A DNA stretch of 64,000 nt from Sphingomonas ginkgonis (GTDB lineage: Bacteria > Pseudomonadota > Alphaproteobacteria > Sphingomonadales > Sphingomonadaceae). The position numbers were made by a program, and so were the translations under genes. The notes below the pieces were generated by a model, which had not been told where the DNA came from, did no database searches, and saw only the letters and a program-made list of their open reading frames with translations. Of the stretch, positions 1 through 8,880 are shown piece by piece (positions within the stretch are counted from its first letter, which is position 1; every line of letters begins with the position of its first letter). Location: assembly GCF_003970925.1 (NCBI RefSeq), contig NZ_RWJF01000001.1, forward strand, positions 1,544,501-1,608,500, read 5' to 3'.

Positions 1-601
1 GCGGGCAAAGGTCGGCGACGTCGTCGACGATGTGGGTCGAGAGGATCACCACGACATTGTCGCCGATCGCGGCGAGCAGGTTGAGGAAGCGGTTGCGCTC
101 CTCCGGGTCTAGCCCGGCGGTCGGCTCGTCGACGATGATCAGTTCGGGGTTGCCGATCAACGCCTGGGCGATCCCGAAGCGCTGGCGCATGCCGCCCGAG
201 AAGCCGGCGATGGCCTTGTCGCGCACCGCCCAAAGGTTCGTCTGATTGAGCAAGGTCTCGACCACCGCCTTGCGGTCGGCCTTGCCGGTGATGCCCTTCA
301 GCACCGCCATCTGGTCGAGCATCGCATAGGCCGACACCCGCGGGTAGACGCCGAAGTCCTGCGGAAGGTAACCGAGCGTCCGTCGCAGCCGCTCGGGCTC
401 GGCGAGCACGTCGATGTCGCCGAAACGGATGGAGCCGGCAGTCGGTGCCTGCAGGCTGGCGACCGTGCGCATCAGGGTCGACTTGCCCGCGCCATTGGGC
501 CCGAGCAGACCGAACATCCCGCGCGGGATCGACAGGTTGACGTCGTCGAGCGCCTTGGTGCCGTTGGCGTAGGTGTGCGACAGGCCAGCGATTTCGAGCA
601 T
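1..601 (-). CDS. ABC transporter ATP-binding protein (C-terminal part outside window)
   Basis: This is the nucleotide-binding subunit of an ABC transporter and would power transport by a partner permease, probably encoded beyond the left edge. About 200 residues are visible, starting from an ATG at 601. Visible motifs are Walker A (GPNGAGKST, about residues 34-42), a Q-loop (LPQDFG), the signature SGGMRQR, Walker B (LIIVDEPTAGLD) and the H-loop (STH). The order and spacing are those of the DrrA/CcmA-like exporter ATPases. The gene runs off the window before its stop, so substrate and full length cannot be judged. The kinase gene at 842 is divergent, separated by about 240 bp. Confidence 0.9.
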   Translation of the reverse strand, partial: MLEIAGLSHTYANGTKALDDVNLSIPRGMFGLLGPNGAGKSTLMRTVASLQAPTAGSIRFGDIDVLAEPERLRRTLGYLPQDFGVYPRVSAYAMLDQMAVLKGITGKADRKAVVETLLNQTNLWAVRDKAIAGFSGGMRQRFGIAQALIGNPELIIVDEPTAGLDPEERNRFLNLLAAIGDNVVVILSTHIVDDVADLCP

Positions 602-823
602 TCTTCCCCCCAGACGAATGGCGCGCCAATACGGGCCGCTGTCAGTGAGACTGCCAAGATCGAACCGAACCGGCAATGCCGCTTCGACATTCCGACGAAC
701 GACCGGGAGGTCATCGCGATCGGGGTAGGCAGCAGGGTAGTTGCGGCAGATTTGTCACGTTCGACGGCCCCGCTGCCGCCCGGGTCGTGTAAGCCTGAAC
801 CTCTTGTTGTTGGGTAAGGATCG

Positions 824-837
824 CCGCTCTAGAGCGG
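824..837. repeat. 14-bp perfect palindrome just upstream of the hybrid kinase start
   Basis: CCGCTCTAGAGCGG is a perfect palindrome that ends four bases before the GTG proposed as the start of the kinase gene. It could be an operator or a small hairpin covering the ribosome-binding region. The rest of the 240-bp divergent region shows no other clear signal. Confidence 0.4.
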
Positions 838-841
838 GGTC

Positions 842-3007
842 GTGGTACGGCGTCTCCTCCAGTCAGTCCCGGGCTCGAGCCGCAACTTGCGCACGAAGGG
901 CATGCTGCTCGGCGTTGCCTGCATCCTGCTGATCATCCTCATCGGCATCCTACAACTACAGGTGGTGTGGGGAGAGAGCCGGCTGCTGGCGCAGGTACAG
1001 GAGAGCAATGCGCGCCACCGCACCGTCGCCTCCTATCTCTCGCTCCTGCAGGACGTCGAGACGGGACAGCGTGGCTATGTGGTGACCGGCAAGCCCGAGT
1101 TCCTCCAGCCGTTCGAGCATAGCGCCAGGCTGATTGGGCCGATCGAAGCCGAGTTGGTCGACTTCTACAAACCCCACAGCCCGGAAGGGCGGGATGTCGC
1201 CATCCTTGTCCGGCTCGGCCAGGCCAAGCTCGCCTTTTCGCGGCTGGTGATCGCCCGAAGACAGAGCGCTGGCGAAGAAGACGCAGCCGCGATCATCGGC
1301 CGCGGCGAGGGCAAGCGGCTGATGGACCGGGCGCGGATCGTCGCCGGTACTGTCGAGCGGCACGAGCGCGAGCATGCCAATGCGCTCGCCTTCGACCATT
1401 CGGGCGATCGCCAGCGGCTTCAGCTCGTGATCGTCGTCGCTGAGCTGCTGCTGCTGGCTGCGGCAGCGTCGCTCCTAGGCTCGCTGCTCGCCTCGATCCG
1501 CTCGATCGATCGCGCGCGGGACGAAGCCAGTGACAGTGCGCGTCGACAGAGCGCCATCTTCGAGAACGCCAGCGATGCGATGATGCTGCTCGACCACCGC
1601 GGCGACATCGAGACGGTGAACGTGGCCGCCGAGCAGCTGTTCGGTCATCCCCGAACAGAGATTATCGGCCGCTCCAATCGATTCCTGTTCGCGCAGCCCC
1701 CGCGCGAAGAGGACAGCCTTGCCTACCTCGATCGCCTCGCCCGCGAGGATGCGCGCACCGCCGCGACCCAGAACTTCGCCGGGCGGCGCGCCAACGGCAG
1801 CTTCGTCGAGGTCGAGGTGGTCACCACCCCCGTGCGCCTCAATGACGGCCTCCATTTTCTTGCGGTAGCGCGGGACTCGACGGAACGGCGCAAGGTCGAG
1901 CGGCTCAAGAGCGAGTTCGTCGCGACCGTCAGCCACGAGCTGCGCACGCCGTTAACTTCCATCGCCGGGTCGCTCGGACTGCTCTCGGGCGGTGCGGCCG
2001 GCGCGCTGCCCGACAAGGCGGCACGACTGATTGGGATCGCGCACAGCAATAGCCAGCGTCTGGTCCGCCTGATCAACGACATCCTCGACATCGAGAAAAT
2101 GGAGAGTGGCAAGGTGGTGTTCGAGCCGCAGCTCCTCCCGGTGGCGGCGCTGCTGGCGCAGGCGGTCCAAGCCAACCTCGGTTTCGCCGACCAGCATGGG
2201 GTCGGACTGCTGCTTGCCGAGGTCGCCGACAACGAGAGCATGATCGCCGACCCGGACCGCATGATGCAGGTCCTCACCAACCTTCTTTCCAACGCGATCA
2301 AATATTCGCCCAAGAACGGCACGGTGCGGATCACCAGCCATCGCGAGGGCGTTCGCCAGCGGATCAGCATTTCCGACGAGGGACCCGGCATTCCGGACGA
2401 GTTCCGCACCCGCATCTTCGGCAAGTTCGCGCAGGCGGACTCGACCGACACCCGGCTGATCGGCGGGACCGGGCTTGGCCTCGCGATCGTCAAGGAAATC
2501 GTCGAGCGGTCGGGCGGTCTGGTGTCGTTCGACAGCACGCCGGGGCAGGGCACCACCTTCCACATCGACCTGCCGACCCCCTTCGCGCTGCGCCGCCCGG
2601 TCGCCGCCGGGGACCAGCGGGTCCGGGCCGGGGACAAGCGCTGCCAGATCCTCCATGTGGAGGACGACGCAGACACGCTGCGGCTTGTCGCCAGCGCCTT
2701 CGACGGGCTGGCCGACGTCCATTCAACGCCAAGCGCGCAAGAGGCCCAGGCCTCGCTCTACCGCTTCCACTACGACGCGGTGATCCTCGACGTGACGATG
2801 CGCGATGGCAGCGGGCTCGATCTCGTCCCGCTGATCAGCGAGCTGGAGGGCGAGACGCCGATCGTGCTGTTCACCGCCGCCGACATCGGTCCTGCGACGC
2901 GCGCCGGGGTCGACGGGGTTCTCATCAAGTCGCGCTCGACCCTGGCGGACCTTGTCGCCACCGTGGAGCAGCTGCTGCACGGCGAACGGGAGCTGGCGGC
3001 CGAATGA
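842..3007 (+). CDS. Hybrid sensor histidine kinase (CHASE3-PAS-HisKA-HATPase-REC)
   Basis: A membrane sensor kinase of 721 residues that autophosphorylates and passes phosphate to its own receiver and probably to the Hpt protein two genes on. A transmembrane helix lies at about 21-43. A periplasmic CHASE3-like region follows, with its ETGQRGYVVTG signature near 73-83, then a second helix at about 193-217. Next come a PAS domain (about 235-345), HisKA with SHELRTP (His365), HATPase_c with the GTGLGL motif, and a C-terminal receiver (about 600-715) with LDVTM as its phosphorylation strand. The GTG at 842 keeps a basic N-terminus before the first helix; an ATG at 902 would start inside it. It overlaps the next gene by 4 nt. 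Confidence 0.9.
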   Translation: MVRRLLQSVPGSSRNLRTKGMLLGVACILLIILIGILQLQVVWGESRLLAQVQESNARHRTVASYLSLLQDVETGQRGYVVTGKPEFLQPFEHSARLIGPIEAELVDFYKPHSPEGRDVAILVRLGQAKLAFSRLVIARRQSAGEEDAAAIIGRGEGKRLMDRARIVAGTVERHEREHANALAFDHSGDRQRLQLVIVVAELLLLAAAASLLGSLLASIRSIDRARDEASDSARRQSAIFENASDAMMLLDHRGDIETVNVAAEQLFGHPRTEIIGRSNRFLFAQPPREEDSLAYLDRLAREDARTAATQNFAGRRANGSFVEVEVVTTPVRLNDGLHFLAVARDSTERRKVERLKSEFVATVSHELRTPLTSIAGSLGLLSGGAAGALPDKAARLIGIAHSNSQRLVRLINDILDIEKMESGKVVFEPQLLPVAALLAQAVQANLGFADQHGVGLLLAEVADNESMIADPDRMMQVLTNLLSNAIKYSPKNGTVRITSHREGVRQRISISDEGPGIPDEFRTRIFGKFAQADSTDTRLIGGTGLGLAIVKEIVERSGGLVSFDSTPGQGTTFHIDLPTPFALRRPVAAGDQRVRAGDKRCQILHVEDDADTLRLVASAFDGLADVHSTPSAQEAQASLYRFHYDAVILDVTMRDGSGLDLVPLISELEGETPIVLFTAADIGPATRAGVDGVLIKSRSTLADLVATVEQLLHGERELAAE

Positions 3008-3375
3008 CGAGCAAGATCCTTTATGTAGACGACGAGGCGGACATTCGCGAGTTGGCCTGCTTCGCGCTAGAACTGGACTCCGATTTTGACGTCCGCGACT
3101 GCGGCTCCGGGGCCGACGCGCTGGAGCTGGTGGCGGACTGGCGCCCCGACCTCGTCCTGCTCGACGTGATGATGCCGGCGATGGACGGGCCGACCACGCT
3201 TGCCCGGCTCCGCGAGGGTCCCGGAACGATGGCCGATGTCCCGGTCGTGTTCATCACCGCGCGGACCCAGACGGCGGAGGTCGAGCATCTCCGCTCGCTG
3301 GGCGCGGTTGGGGTGATAGGGAAGCCGTTCGATCCGATGACGCTGGCCGGGCAGGTCCGCGCCTTCCTGCCATGA
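3004..3375 (+). CDS. Single-domain response regulator (CheY-like)
   Basis: A 123-residue stand-alone receiver. The acidic pocket is VDDE at 8-11, the phospho-acceptor is Asp54 (LLDVMMP), a Thr lies in FITART and the conserved Lys in GKPF. There is no output domain, so it should act by phosphotransfer or protein contact. It overlaps the kinase gene upstream and the Hpt gene downstream by 4 nt each (ATGA), so the three are very probably co-translated and form one phosphorelay. Confidence 0.9.
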   Translation: MTSKILYVDDEADIRELACFALELDSDFDVRDCGSGADALELVADWRPDLVLLDVMMPAMDGPTTLARLREGPGTMADVPVVFITARTQTAEVEHLRSLGAVGVIGKPFDPMTLAGQVRAFLP

Positions 3376-3644
3376 CCTTCGACGATTTCCGCCGCCGCTA
3401 CCGAGAGAAGTGCGCGGGCGAGCTCGAGCCGCTCCGCGCCGCGCTGGCGGACGGGGACGAGCAACGCCTGCGGGATATCGGGCATCGCTTTGCCGGCAAC
3501 GGCGGGACGTTCGGCTATCCGGTGCTCAGCGATCTCGGCGCGGCGCTCGAGCAGGCGGTGGAGGAGCGGGCGGACCAGGCCGCGATCGCCGCCGCTGCAC
3601 GCGCGCTCATGTCCGAGCTGGAGGCGACGGCTCGGCACTCGTAA
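3372..3644 (+). CDS. Hpt-domain phosphotransfer protein
   Basis: A 90-residue all-helical protein with the histidine phosphotransfer signature: His38 in GHRFAGNGGTFGY. It would relay phosphate between the upstream hybrid kinase / receiver and a second receiver, plausibly the one encoded at 7096-7473. Its 3' end overlaps the 3' end of the convergent glycosyltransferase gene by 38 nt, which ties the two operons together physically. The partner receiver is inferred. Confidence 0.8.
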   Translation: MTFDDFRRRYREKCAGELEPLRAALADGDEQRLRDIGHRFAGNGGTFGYPVLSDLGAALEQAVEERADQAAIAAAARALMSELEATARHS

Positions 3645-5055
3645 AGCCCTTGCGGGTCATGGTTCCCCAGCCTTGCTTTTTGCGGAAGAATTGGAACATC
3701 CCCCATATCCGCCATAGATTGCTGAGCTGGCGGTAGCCGAAGTTCTCGACGATCGCGACGGCGGTCAGGATGATGAGGTCGCTGGCGCGGGGGAAGCGGC
3801 GGAGCTCGAACTCCTCGAGGATCAGCGTCGCCACGCTGACGAAGATGCCGAAGGTGAAGGTGATCGCCAGGAAGGCGAGCAGATATTCGACCGCGAGCAG
3901 CCCGACCGCCCACAGCAGCGGCACCAGCGCATAGCCGACCACCTCGACCACCGGCCCCATCACGTCGACGATCATGACCTGCCCGAAGCCGATGAAGCCG
4001 ATCCGCCCGTAGCGCGGGTTGAACAGCATGTCCCTGTGCTTGGCGAAGGTCTCGAGCGCCCCGCGCTGCCAGCGCGAGCGCTGCCGGCCAAGAATGGTGA
4101 GATCCTCCGGCGCCTCGGTCCAGCAGACCGGCTCCGGGATGAACTCGATCCGATATTCCTGCTTCAGGTCGCGCATGTGGCGATGGAGCTTGACCACCAG
4201 CTCCATGTCCTCGCCGACCGTGCCGTGGCTGTAGCCGCCGACCTCGAGCGCGAGCCGCCGCCGGAACAGCCCGAACGCGCCGGAGATGACGGTCAGCACC
4301 TGCATCCGGCTGAGCGCCAGCCGCGCCATCAGGAAGGCGCGCAGATATTCCATGATCTGAACGAGCGCGAGGAAGTTGGTGGGAAGGCGGACGCTCGTCA
4401 CCCGCCCGGCGGCGATGTGGCTGCCGTTGGCGAGGCGGATCGTGCCGCCGACCGCGACCATCTTCTCCGGCTCCTCGACGAAGGGCCGGACGGCGCGGAT
4501 CAGCGCGTCGCTCTCGAGCAGGCTGTCGGCATCGATCGAGCAGAAGAGGGGCGAGCGGGCGACGTTGATCCCGGCGTTGAGCGCGTCCGACTTGCCGCCA
4601 TTCTCCTTGTCCACGACCAGCAGGCGCGGCAGTCGCGGCGACGCGTAGAGGCCGCGGATCGGCTGATGCTGGACGGTGAGGTCGTGGTAGCGGTCGACCC
4701 GCTCCAGCCCGAAATGGCCGAGCAGCCGGGCGAGCGTGCCGTCCTTCGATCCGTCGTTGATGACGATCACCTCGAAGTCGGGATAGTGAAGGGCGAGCAG
4801 CGAGTTGACGCTCTCGACGATCGTCACCTCCTCGTTGAAGGCCGGGGCGAGCACGGCGATCGGCGGCGCCTGCTCGGCATAGCGCTGCCACAGCTGCGAG
4901 GAGCGGACGACGGGCGGTCGCTGCGCCAGCGACAGGCCGGCGAAGCCGAGCTGGACGATGTAGAAGCCGATCTGCAGCAGCCCCGTCCCGATCACCACCA
5001 GCGCGATGATCTCGGCGGAGGCGACCGCCCACCCGGACCATTCGATGTCCATCAT
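3607..5055 (-). CDS. Membrane family-2 glycosyltransferase (PgaC/BcsA-like)
   Basis: A processive-type inner-membrane glycosyltransferase of 482 residues, probably polymerising an exopolysaccharide. N-terminal helices lie at about 8-43. The GT-A domain carries NDGSKDGT (100-107), the metal-binding DADSLL (175-180), the catalytic GEDME (281-285) and a QRSRW motif (325-329) typical of processive enzymes. At least four C-terminal helices follow. The start is the first of two adjacent ATGs, overlapping the upstream HEAT gene stop as ATGA; a longer frame upstream has no family-like sequence. It lies last in an operon with a receiver, a YaiO-like barrel and a HEAT protein. The polymer it makes cannot be told from sequence. 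Confidence 0.88.
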   Translation of the reverse strand: MMDIEWSGWAVASAEIIALVVIGTGLLQIGFYIVQLGFAGLSLAQRPPVVRSSQLWQRYAEQAPPIAVLAPAFNEEVTIVESVNSLLALHYPDFEVIVINDGSKDGTLARLLGHFGLERVDRYHDLTVQHQPIRGLYASPRLPRLLVVDKENGGKSDALNAGINVARSPLFCSIDADSLLESDALIRAVRPFVEEPEKMVAVGGTIRLANGSHIAAGRVTSVRLPTNFLALVQIMEYLRAFLMARLALSRMQVLTVISGAFGLFRRRLALEVGGYSHGTVGEDMELVVKLHRHMRDLKQEYRIEFIPEPVCWTEAPEDLTILGRQRSRWQRGALETFAKHRDMLFNPRYGRIGFIGFGQVMIVDVMGPVVEVVGYALVPLLWAVGLLAVEYLLAFLAITFTFGIFVSVATLILEEFELRRFPRASDLIILTAVAIVENFGYRQLSNLWRIWGMFQFFRKKQGWGTMTRKGFTSAEPSPPART

Positions 5056-6038
5056 GCCGGCACGCCCTGTTCGGCGAGGGTCAGCCGCGCCGCGTCGCGG
5101 GCCCGCTCGGTGCCGCAGCGCGCGGTCTCGCCGAGCAGCCGGCGACCGGGTTCGCCCAGCCGGACCAGCGCCTCGCCGGCGCGGAAGCGGACCCACCAGT
5201 CGCCATCGTCGAGCATGGCGAGCAGCTTGTAGGAGAGTTCGTAGAGGCAGATCTTGCCCGCCGCCTCGGCCGCGGCGGCGCGGACGTACCAGGTCGGGCT
5301 GGCGAGATATTTGGTGACCGCGGGAGTGCCCGCCGGGTGCTGGAAGTTGCCGAGCACGCGAAGGTAGCGGGGCAGTTCCTCGCCGGACGGGTCGGCCGCC
5401 AGCGCGAGCGCGTTCACCACGGGCACGAGGCTGTAGTCGCCGGTCGCGCCGAGCGCCTCGATCGCGGCGGCCTTGACCGGCGGCGGCACGGCCGGATCGT
5501 CGATCAGCGCGCGCACCTCCGCTTGGCGTTCGCGGGCGATGTCGGCGAGCAGGCTGGTAATGAGCAGGCTGCGTTCGCTGGTGCCGAGCCGCAGCCGTTC
5601 GACCAGCAGGCCGACCGGAGGCGCGCGGTTGGAGTGGGCGAGCGCCAGCGCGGCGGCGAGGCGGACGTCGGGGCTGCGATCGTCCAGCGCGGCCTCGAGC
5701 GCGGCGGCGCTGTGATCGTCGGGGAAGTCGCCGAGCACCTCGGCGGCGGTGATCCGGGTGCGGGTCGCCCCCTTGATCAGCCGGCGGCGGAGCTCGGCGT
5801 CGATCCCGAGGCGGGTGGCGGTGGCGATGAACTGGTCACGCTCCTCGCCGCGCACCAGCTGGATCAGCTCGAGGCTGAGCTCGCCGAGCAGGCGCGGCGA
5901 TTCCTGGCTGAGCTGCGCCAGCTCCTCCTCGCTGCCGTCGCCGAGCAGCAGTGACAGGAAATGCCGGCGTTTCGCGACCAGCGCCTCGTGGCGATGCCCG
6001 GCGACGATCCGGGCAAGGATCAGCACCACCATGATCAT
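5052..6038 (-). CDS. Membrane-anchored HEAT-repeat protein
   Basis: At least 328 residues, made mainly of HEAT-like helical repeats: alternating Ala/Leu-rich helices with DxxxxVR turns, such as DDRSPDVRLAAALAL and ASPTWYVRAAAAEA, from about residue 90 to the end. It is probably a scaffold next to the glycosyltransferase. The first standard start codon (ATG 6038) gives only half a membrane helix. The same frame stays open upstream and encodes the missing hydrophobic half, so translation may start at a CTG at 6095 that overlaps the stop of the barrel gene (see findings). It overlaps the glycosyltransferase gene by 4 nt. The repeat fold is clear; the partner is not known. Confidence 0.8.
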   Translation of the reverse strand: MIMVVLILARIVAGHRHEALVAKRRHFLSLLLGDGSEEELAQLSQESPRLLGELSLELIQLVRGEERDQFIATATRLGIDAELRRRLIKGATRTRITAAEVLGDFPDDHSAAALEAALDDRSPDVRLAAALALAHSNRAPPVGLLVERLRLGTSERSLLITSLLADIARERQAEVRALIDDPAVPPPVKAAAIEALGATGDYSLVPVVNALALAADPSGEELPRYLRVLGNFQHPAGTPAVTKYLASPTWYVRAAAAEAAGKICLYELSYKLLAMLDDGDWWVRFRAGEALVRLGEPGRRLLGETARCGTERARDAARLTLAEQGVPA

Positions 6039-6091
6039 GATCGCCGCCGACGACAGCAGCAGCGAGGTGCCCCAGAGCTGGCGAAGCGCGA

Positions 6092-7096
6092 TCAGAACCG
6101 AACCCCGAGACCGAGCGAGAGATCGGTCCGGCTCGGGCCGAGGCTCTGGTCGACATGTGCCGCGGAGAGGCGCAGCTCGTGGCGGGGGTCGAGGGTGGCG
6201 GCGACCCCGCCGAAGACGGTCGTCACGCGGGTGACGATCCCTTCCGACGTGTCGGGCGCGCGGGCGGCGCCGGCGAACAGGCGCAGCCGCTCGCTGGCCT
6301 GGACGTCACCGCGGCCGAGCAGGCCGCTGCGATGCCGACCGTCGGCGAACAGGTTGATCCACTGGGCGGTGACCCAGGCGCGCCCGCCCGCGACATATTG
6401 CTGGACGCCGGGGACGAGGGTCTCGACCCGGCCGCTGGCGTAGCGCGCGGCGCGGGCGTCGAGGGTGAGCACGGTCGCCCGGCCACCGTCGGTCAGGCGC
6501 GCGGCGAGGCCGCCGCCGAGCTGCCAGCGGGGGCGGTAGTCGGCGCCCGGCGTGCCGCCGGCGCTGGCGTAGAGGTCGACCCGCGGCGACACGCGCGCAT
6601 CCACCCGCACCTCGCCATAGGTGTCGTCGAGCCCAAAGCGGCGGGTCGCCTCGATGCGGCCGGTGAGCGCGGTGCGCGCGTCGAGCTGGTAGCGCAGCTG
6701 GCCGTCGAGCTCGCGCCAGTCGGGTTGCCCGCGGACCGCGCTGGTGCCGGCATCGAGGTCGAGCCGCCAGCGCGGAACGACCTCGGCGCGGCGGCGGCGG
6801 GCGAGCGCGAGCCCGTCGCGCGCATCGGCATAGCCCGGAGCGCGGCGGAGCACTTCTGTGAAGGCGGCCGCGGCCGCGTCGGACCGGCCGAGCGCGAGCA
6901 GCGCATAGCCATATTGAACGCGCGCATCGACATTGCCGGGCTCGGCGGCGAGCAGCGGCTCGAGGAGCTGGACCGCGTCCTCGGGTCGGTGTGCCCGCCG
7001 CGCGGCAACGGCGCGATCATAGGCGGTCGGGTCCACCGCGGTGACGGGCAGGGGGGCGGCCGCGAGGGCCGCGGAGACCAGCAGAAGGACGGGCAT
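6092..7096 (-). CDS. TPR protein with YaiO-type outer-membrane beta-barrel
   Basis: A 334-residue exported protein. It has a signal peptide (MPVLLLVSAALAAAP), then two or three TPR units at about 25-105 (e.g. YGYALLALGRSDAAAAAF). A C-terminal beta-barrel of alternating strands follows and ends in Phe, as outer-membrane proteins do. The TPR-plus-barrel layout is that of YaiO and of exopolysaccharide export proteins such as PgaA. With the glycosyltransferase downstream this suggests passage of a polymer across the outer membrane. Its ATG overlaps the stop of the upstream receiver gene by 1 nt (TGATG). Confidence 0.8.
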   Translation of the reverse strand: MPVLLLVSAALAAAPLPVTAVDPTAYDRAVAARRAHRPEDAVQLLEPLLAAEPGNVDARVQYGYALLALGRSDAAAAAFTEVLRRAPGYADARDGLALARRRRAEVVPRWRLDLDAGTSAVRGQPDWRELDGQLRYQLDARTALTGRIEATRRFGLDDTYGEVRVDARVSPRVDLYASAGGTPGADYRPRWQLGGGLAARLTDGGRATVLTLDARAARYASGRVETLVPGVQQYVAGGRAWVTAQWINLFADGRHRSGLLGRGDVQASERLRLFAGAARAPDTSEGIVTRVTTVFGGVAATLDPRHELRLSAAHVDQSLGPSRTDLSLGLGVRF

Positions 7097-7473
7097 CAGC
7101 GCGCGATCAGCCGCAACAGCCGAGCCGCCAGCTCCTCGGGGATGAACGGCTTGGCGAGGTAGTCCGAGGCGCCGATCTCGAGCGCCTCGACGATGTCGCG
7201 CTCCTGCTTGCGCGCGGTGAGCATCAGCACGGGGAGCGCGCTGCCCTCGTCGCTCTCGCGGATCCGGCGGAGCACCTCGAAGCCGTCGACGACGGGCATC
7301 ATCGCGTCGAGCACCACCGCGTCCGGCCGTTCCGCCGCGATCGCGTCGAGCGCTTCGCGGCCGTCGCGGGCGAGGCGGACGCCGAACCCCTTGCGGCTCA
7401 GCCGATGGTGAAGAAGATCGAGCAGCAGCTCGTCATCATCACAGACCAGCACCTGACGCAAAGCATGACCCAT
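7096..7473 (-). CDS. Single-domain response regulator heading the polysaccharide operon
   Basis: A 125-residue receiver with CDDDE at 11-15, Asp56 (VVLDAMMP), Thr in LMLTARK and Lys in AKPF. It has no DNA-binding domain. It is the first gene of the receiver / barrel / HEAT / glycosyltransferase operon, so it probably controls these proteins directly, perhaps through phosphate from the convergent hybrid kinase and Hpt. The roughly 250 bp between it and the aminotransferase start shows no clear promoter. Confidence 0.85.
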   Translation of the reverse strand: MGHALRQVLVCDDDELLLDLLHHRLSRKGFGVRLARDGREALDAIAAERPDAVVLDAMMPVVDGFEVLRRIRESDEGSALPVLMLTARKQERDIVEALEIGASDYLAKPFIPEELAARLLRLIAR

Positions 7474-7725
7474 GACGCAACCCGCGGCTGTGGGGCGGCC
7501 CGAGCGACTTCCCCGGCGGAAGCGCTATCGGACTAATGGTTAACAGCTTACCAAACCCCCGTTCAGGAGCCAGTTTCTAACCCGAACCCGCAAGAGTGTT
7601 GCATCCGCTTCGGTGGGAAAACCGGATTGTCGGAAAAGCGCGTCCGGGCCGCAACAGTCGGCTTGGCGACGGAGCGCGGCGCAACCCGGTCGACCGGGCG
7701 CGGCAAAGCGCCTAGCAGGGCCGCG

Positions 7726-8880
7726 ATGAACCCCCTGTTCGAACAGATGCCGACGTCCGTGTTCGAGCGAATGAGCCTTGCCGCGACCGAACATGGCGCG
7801 GTCAACCTCGGCCAGGGCTTTCCCGACTTCGGCTGGCCGCCCGAGATCCTCGCGCAGGCGGCCGAGGCGCTGCTCCACCAGAGCAACCAGTATCCGCCCT
7901 CGCGCGGGCTGCCGCGGCTGCGCGAGGCGGTCGCCGACCATTACCGGCGCCACCAGGGACTGGCGCTCGGCAGCGACCATGTGGTGGTCACCAGCGGCGC
8001 GACCGAGGCGCTGGCGGCGGCGATCCTCGCGCTGGTCGAGCCGGGCGACGAGGCAATCATCTTCGCGCCCGCCTACGACGCCTACGCCCCGCTGGTGCGG
8101 CGCGCGGGCGGGGTGGTGCGCGAGGTCAAGCTGGCGGCGCCGGGCTGGCGGATCGAGGAGCAGGCGGTCGAGGCCGCGGTGAGCGACCGGACGCGCGTGA
8201 TCATCGTCAACAATCCGCACAACCCGACCGGCCGTCTGTTCGGCCGCGACGAACTGCAGGCGATCGCCGCGGTCGCGCAGCGGCACGACCTCATCGTCAT
8301 CACCGACGAGGTGTGGGAGCATCTGCTGCTGGGGAGCGAGCCGTTCGTGTCGATGGCGGCGCTGCCGGGCATGGCGGAGCGGACGATCAAGTGCGGGTCG
8401 GCGGGCAAGATCTTCTCGCTGACCGGGTGGAAGATCGGCTGGCTGGTCGCGCCGCCCGGGCTGGCGCGGGTGCTGACCCGGGCGCACCAGTATCTCGCCT
8501 TCGCCAGCCCGCCCAACCTCCAGCAGGCGGTGGCGTGGGGGCTGGCCGAGGGCGATGCCTGGCTGGCGCCGATGCGGGCCCGGTTCGCGCGCGGCCGTGA
8601 CCGGCTCGCGGCGGGGCTGGCCGCCGCCGGCTATGCCGTCCTGCCGAGCGAGGCGACCTATTTCTGCTGCGTCGACCTCGCCGCCTCGGGGCTGGCGCCG
8701 GACGACGAGGCGTTCGCGCAGGCGGCGGTGGAGCAGGCGGGGGTTGCGGTGATCCCGCTCAGCCCCTTCTACGAGGAGGCGCCCGAGCGCGGCTTCGTCC
8801 GGCTCTGCTTCGGCAAGCAGGACGCGACGCTCGATGCGGGGATCGCCGCGATGACCAAGGCCAGGGAGCTTGCCCGATGA
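7726..8880 (+). CDS. Class I/II PLP-dependent aminotransferase
   Basis: A 384-residue fold-type I aminotransferase close to kynurenine/glutamine transaminase and the YbdL methionine transaminase. Visible are NLGQGFPDF near the N-terminus, the NNPHNPTGR loop, the TDEVWEH motif and the PLP-binding lysine in SAGKIFSLTGWK. The ATG at 7726 matches the family start (MNPLFEQMP); the frame upstream is low-complexity Arg/Ala sequence. It overlaps amaB by 4 nt, so it may supply the amino-group step before the semialdehyde dehydrogenase. The exact substrate is inferred only from that coupling. Confidence 0.88.
   Translation: MNPLFEQMPTSVFERMSLAATEHGAVNLGQGFPDFGWPPEILAQAAEALLHQSNQYPPSRGLPRLREAVADHYRRHQGLALGSDHVVVTSGATEALAAAILALVEPGDEAIIFAPAYDAYAPLVRRAGGVVREVKLAAPGWRIEEQAVEAAVSDRTRVIIVNNPHNPTGRLFGRDELQAIAAVAQRHDLIVITDEVWEHLLLGSEPFVSMAALPGMAERTIKCGSAGKIFSLTGWKIGWLVAPPGLARVLTRAHQYLAFASPPNLQQAVAWGLAEGDAWLAPMRARFARGRDRLAAGLAAAGYAVLPSEATYFCCVDLAASGLAPDDEAFAQAAVEQAGVAVIPLSPFYEEAPERGFVRLCFGKQDATLDAGIAAMTKARELAR

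Noticed and set aside
824..837. CCGCTCTAGAGCGG as an insertion-sequence end or att site
   Set aside because: Only one copy was noticed and there is no transposase or integrase nearby; kept only as a possible operator.
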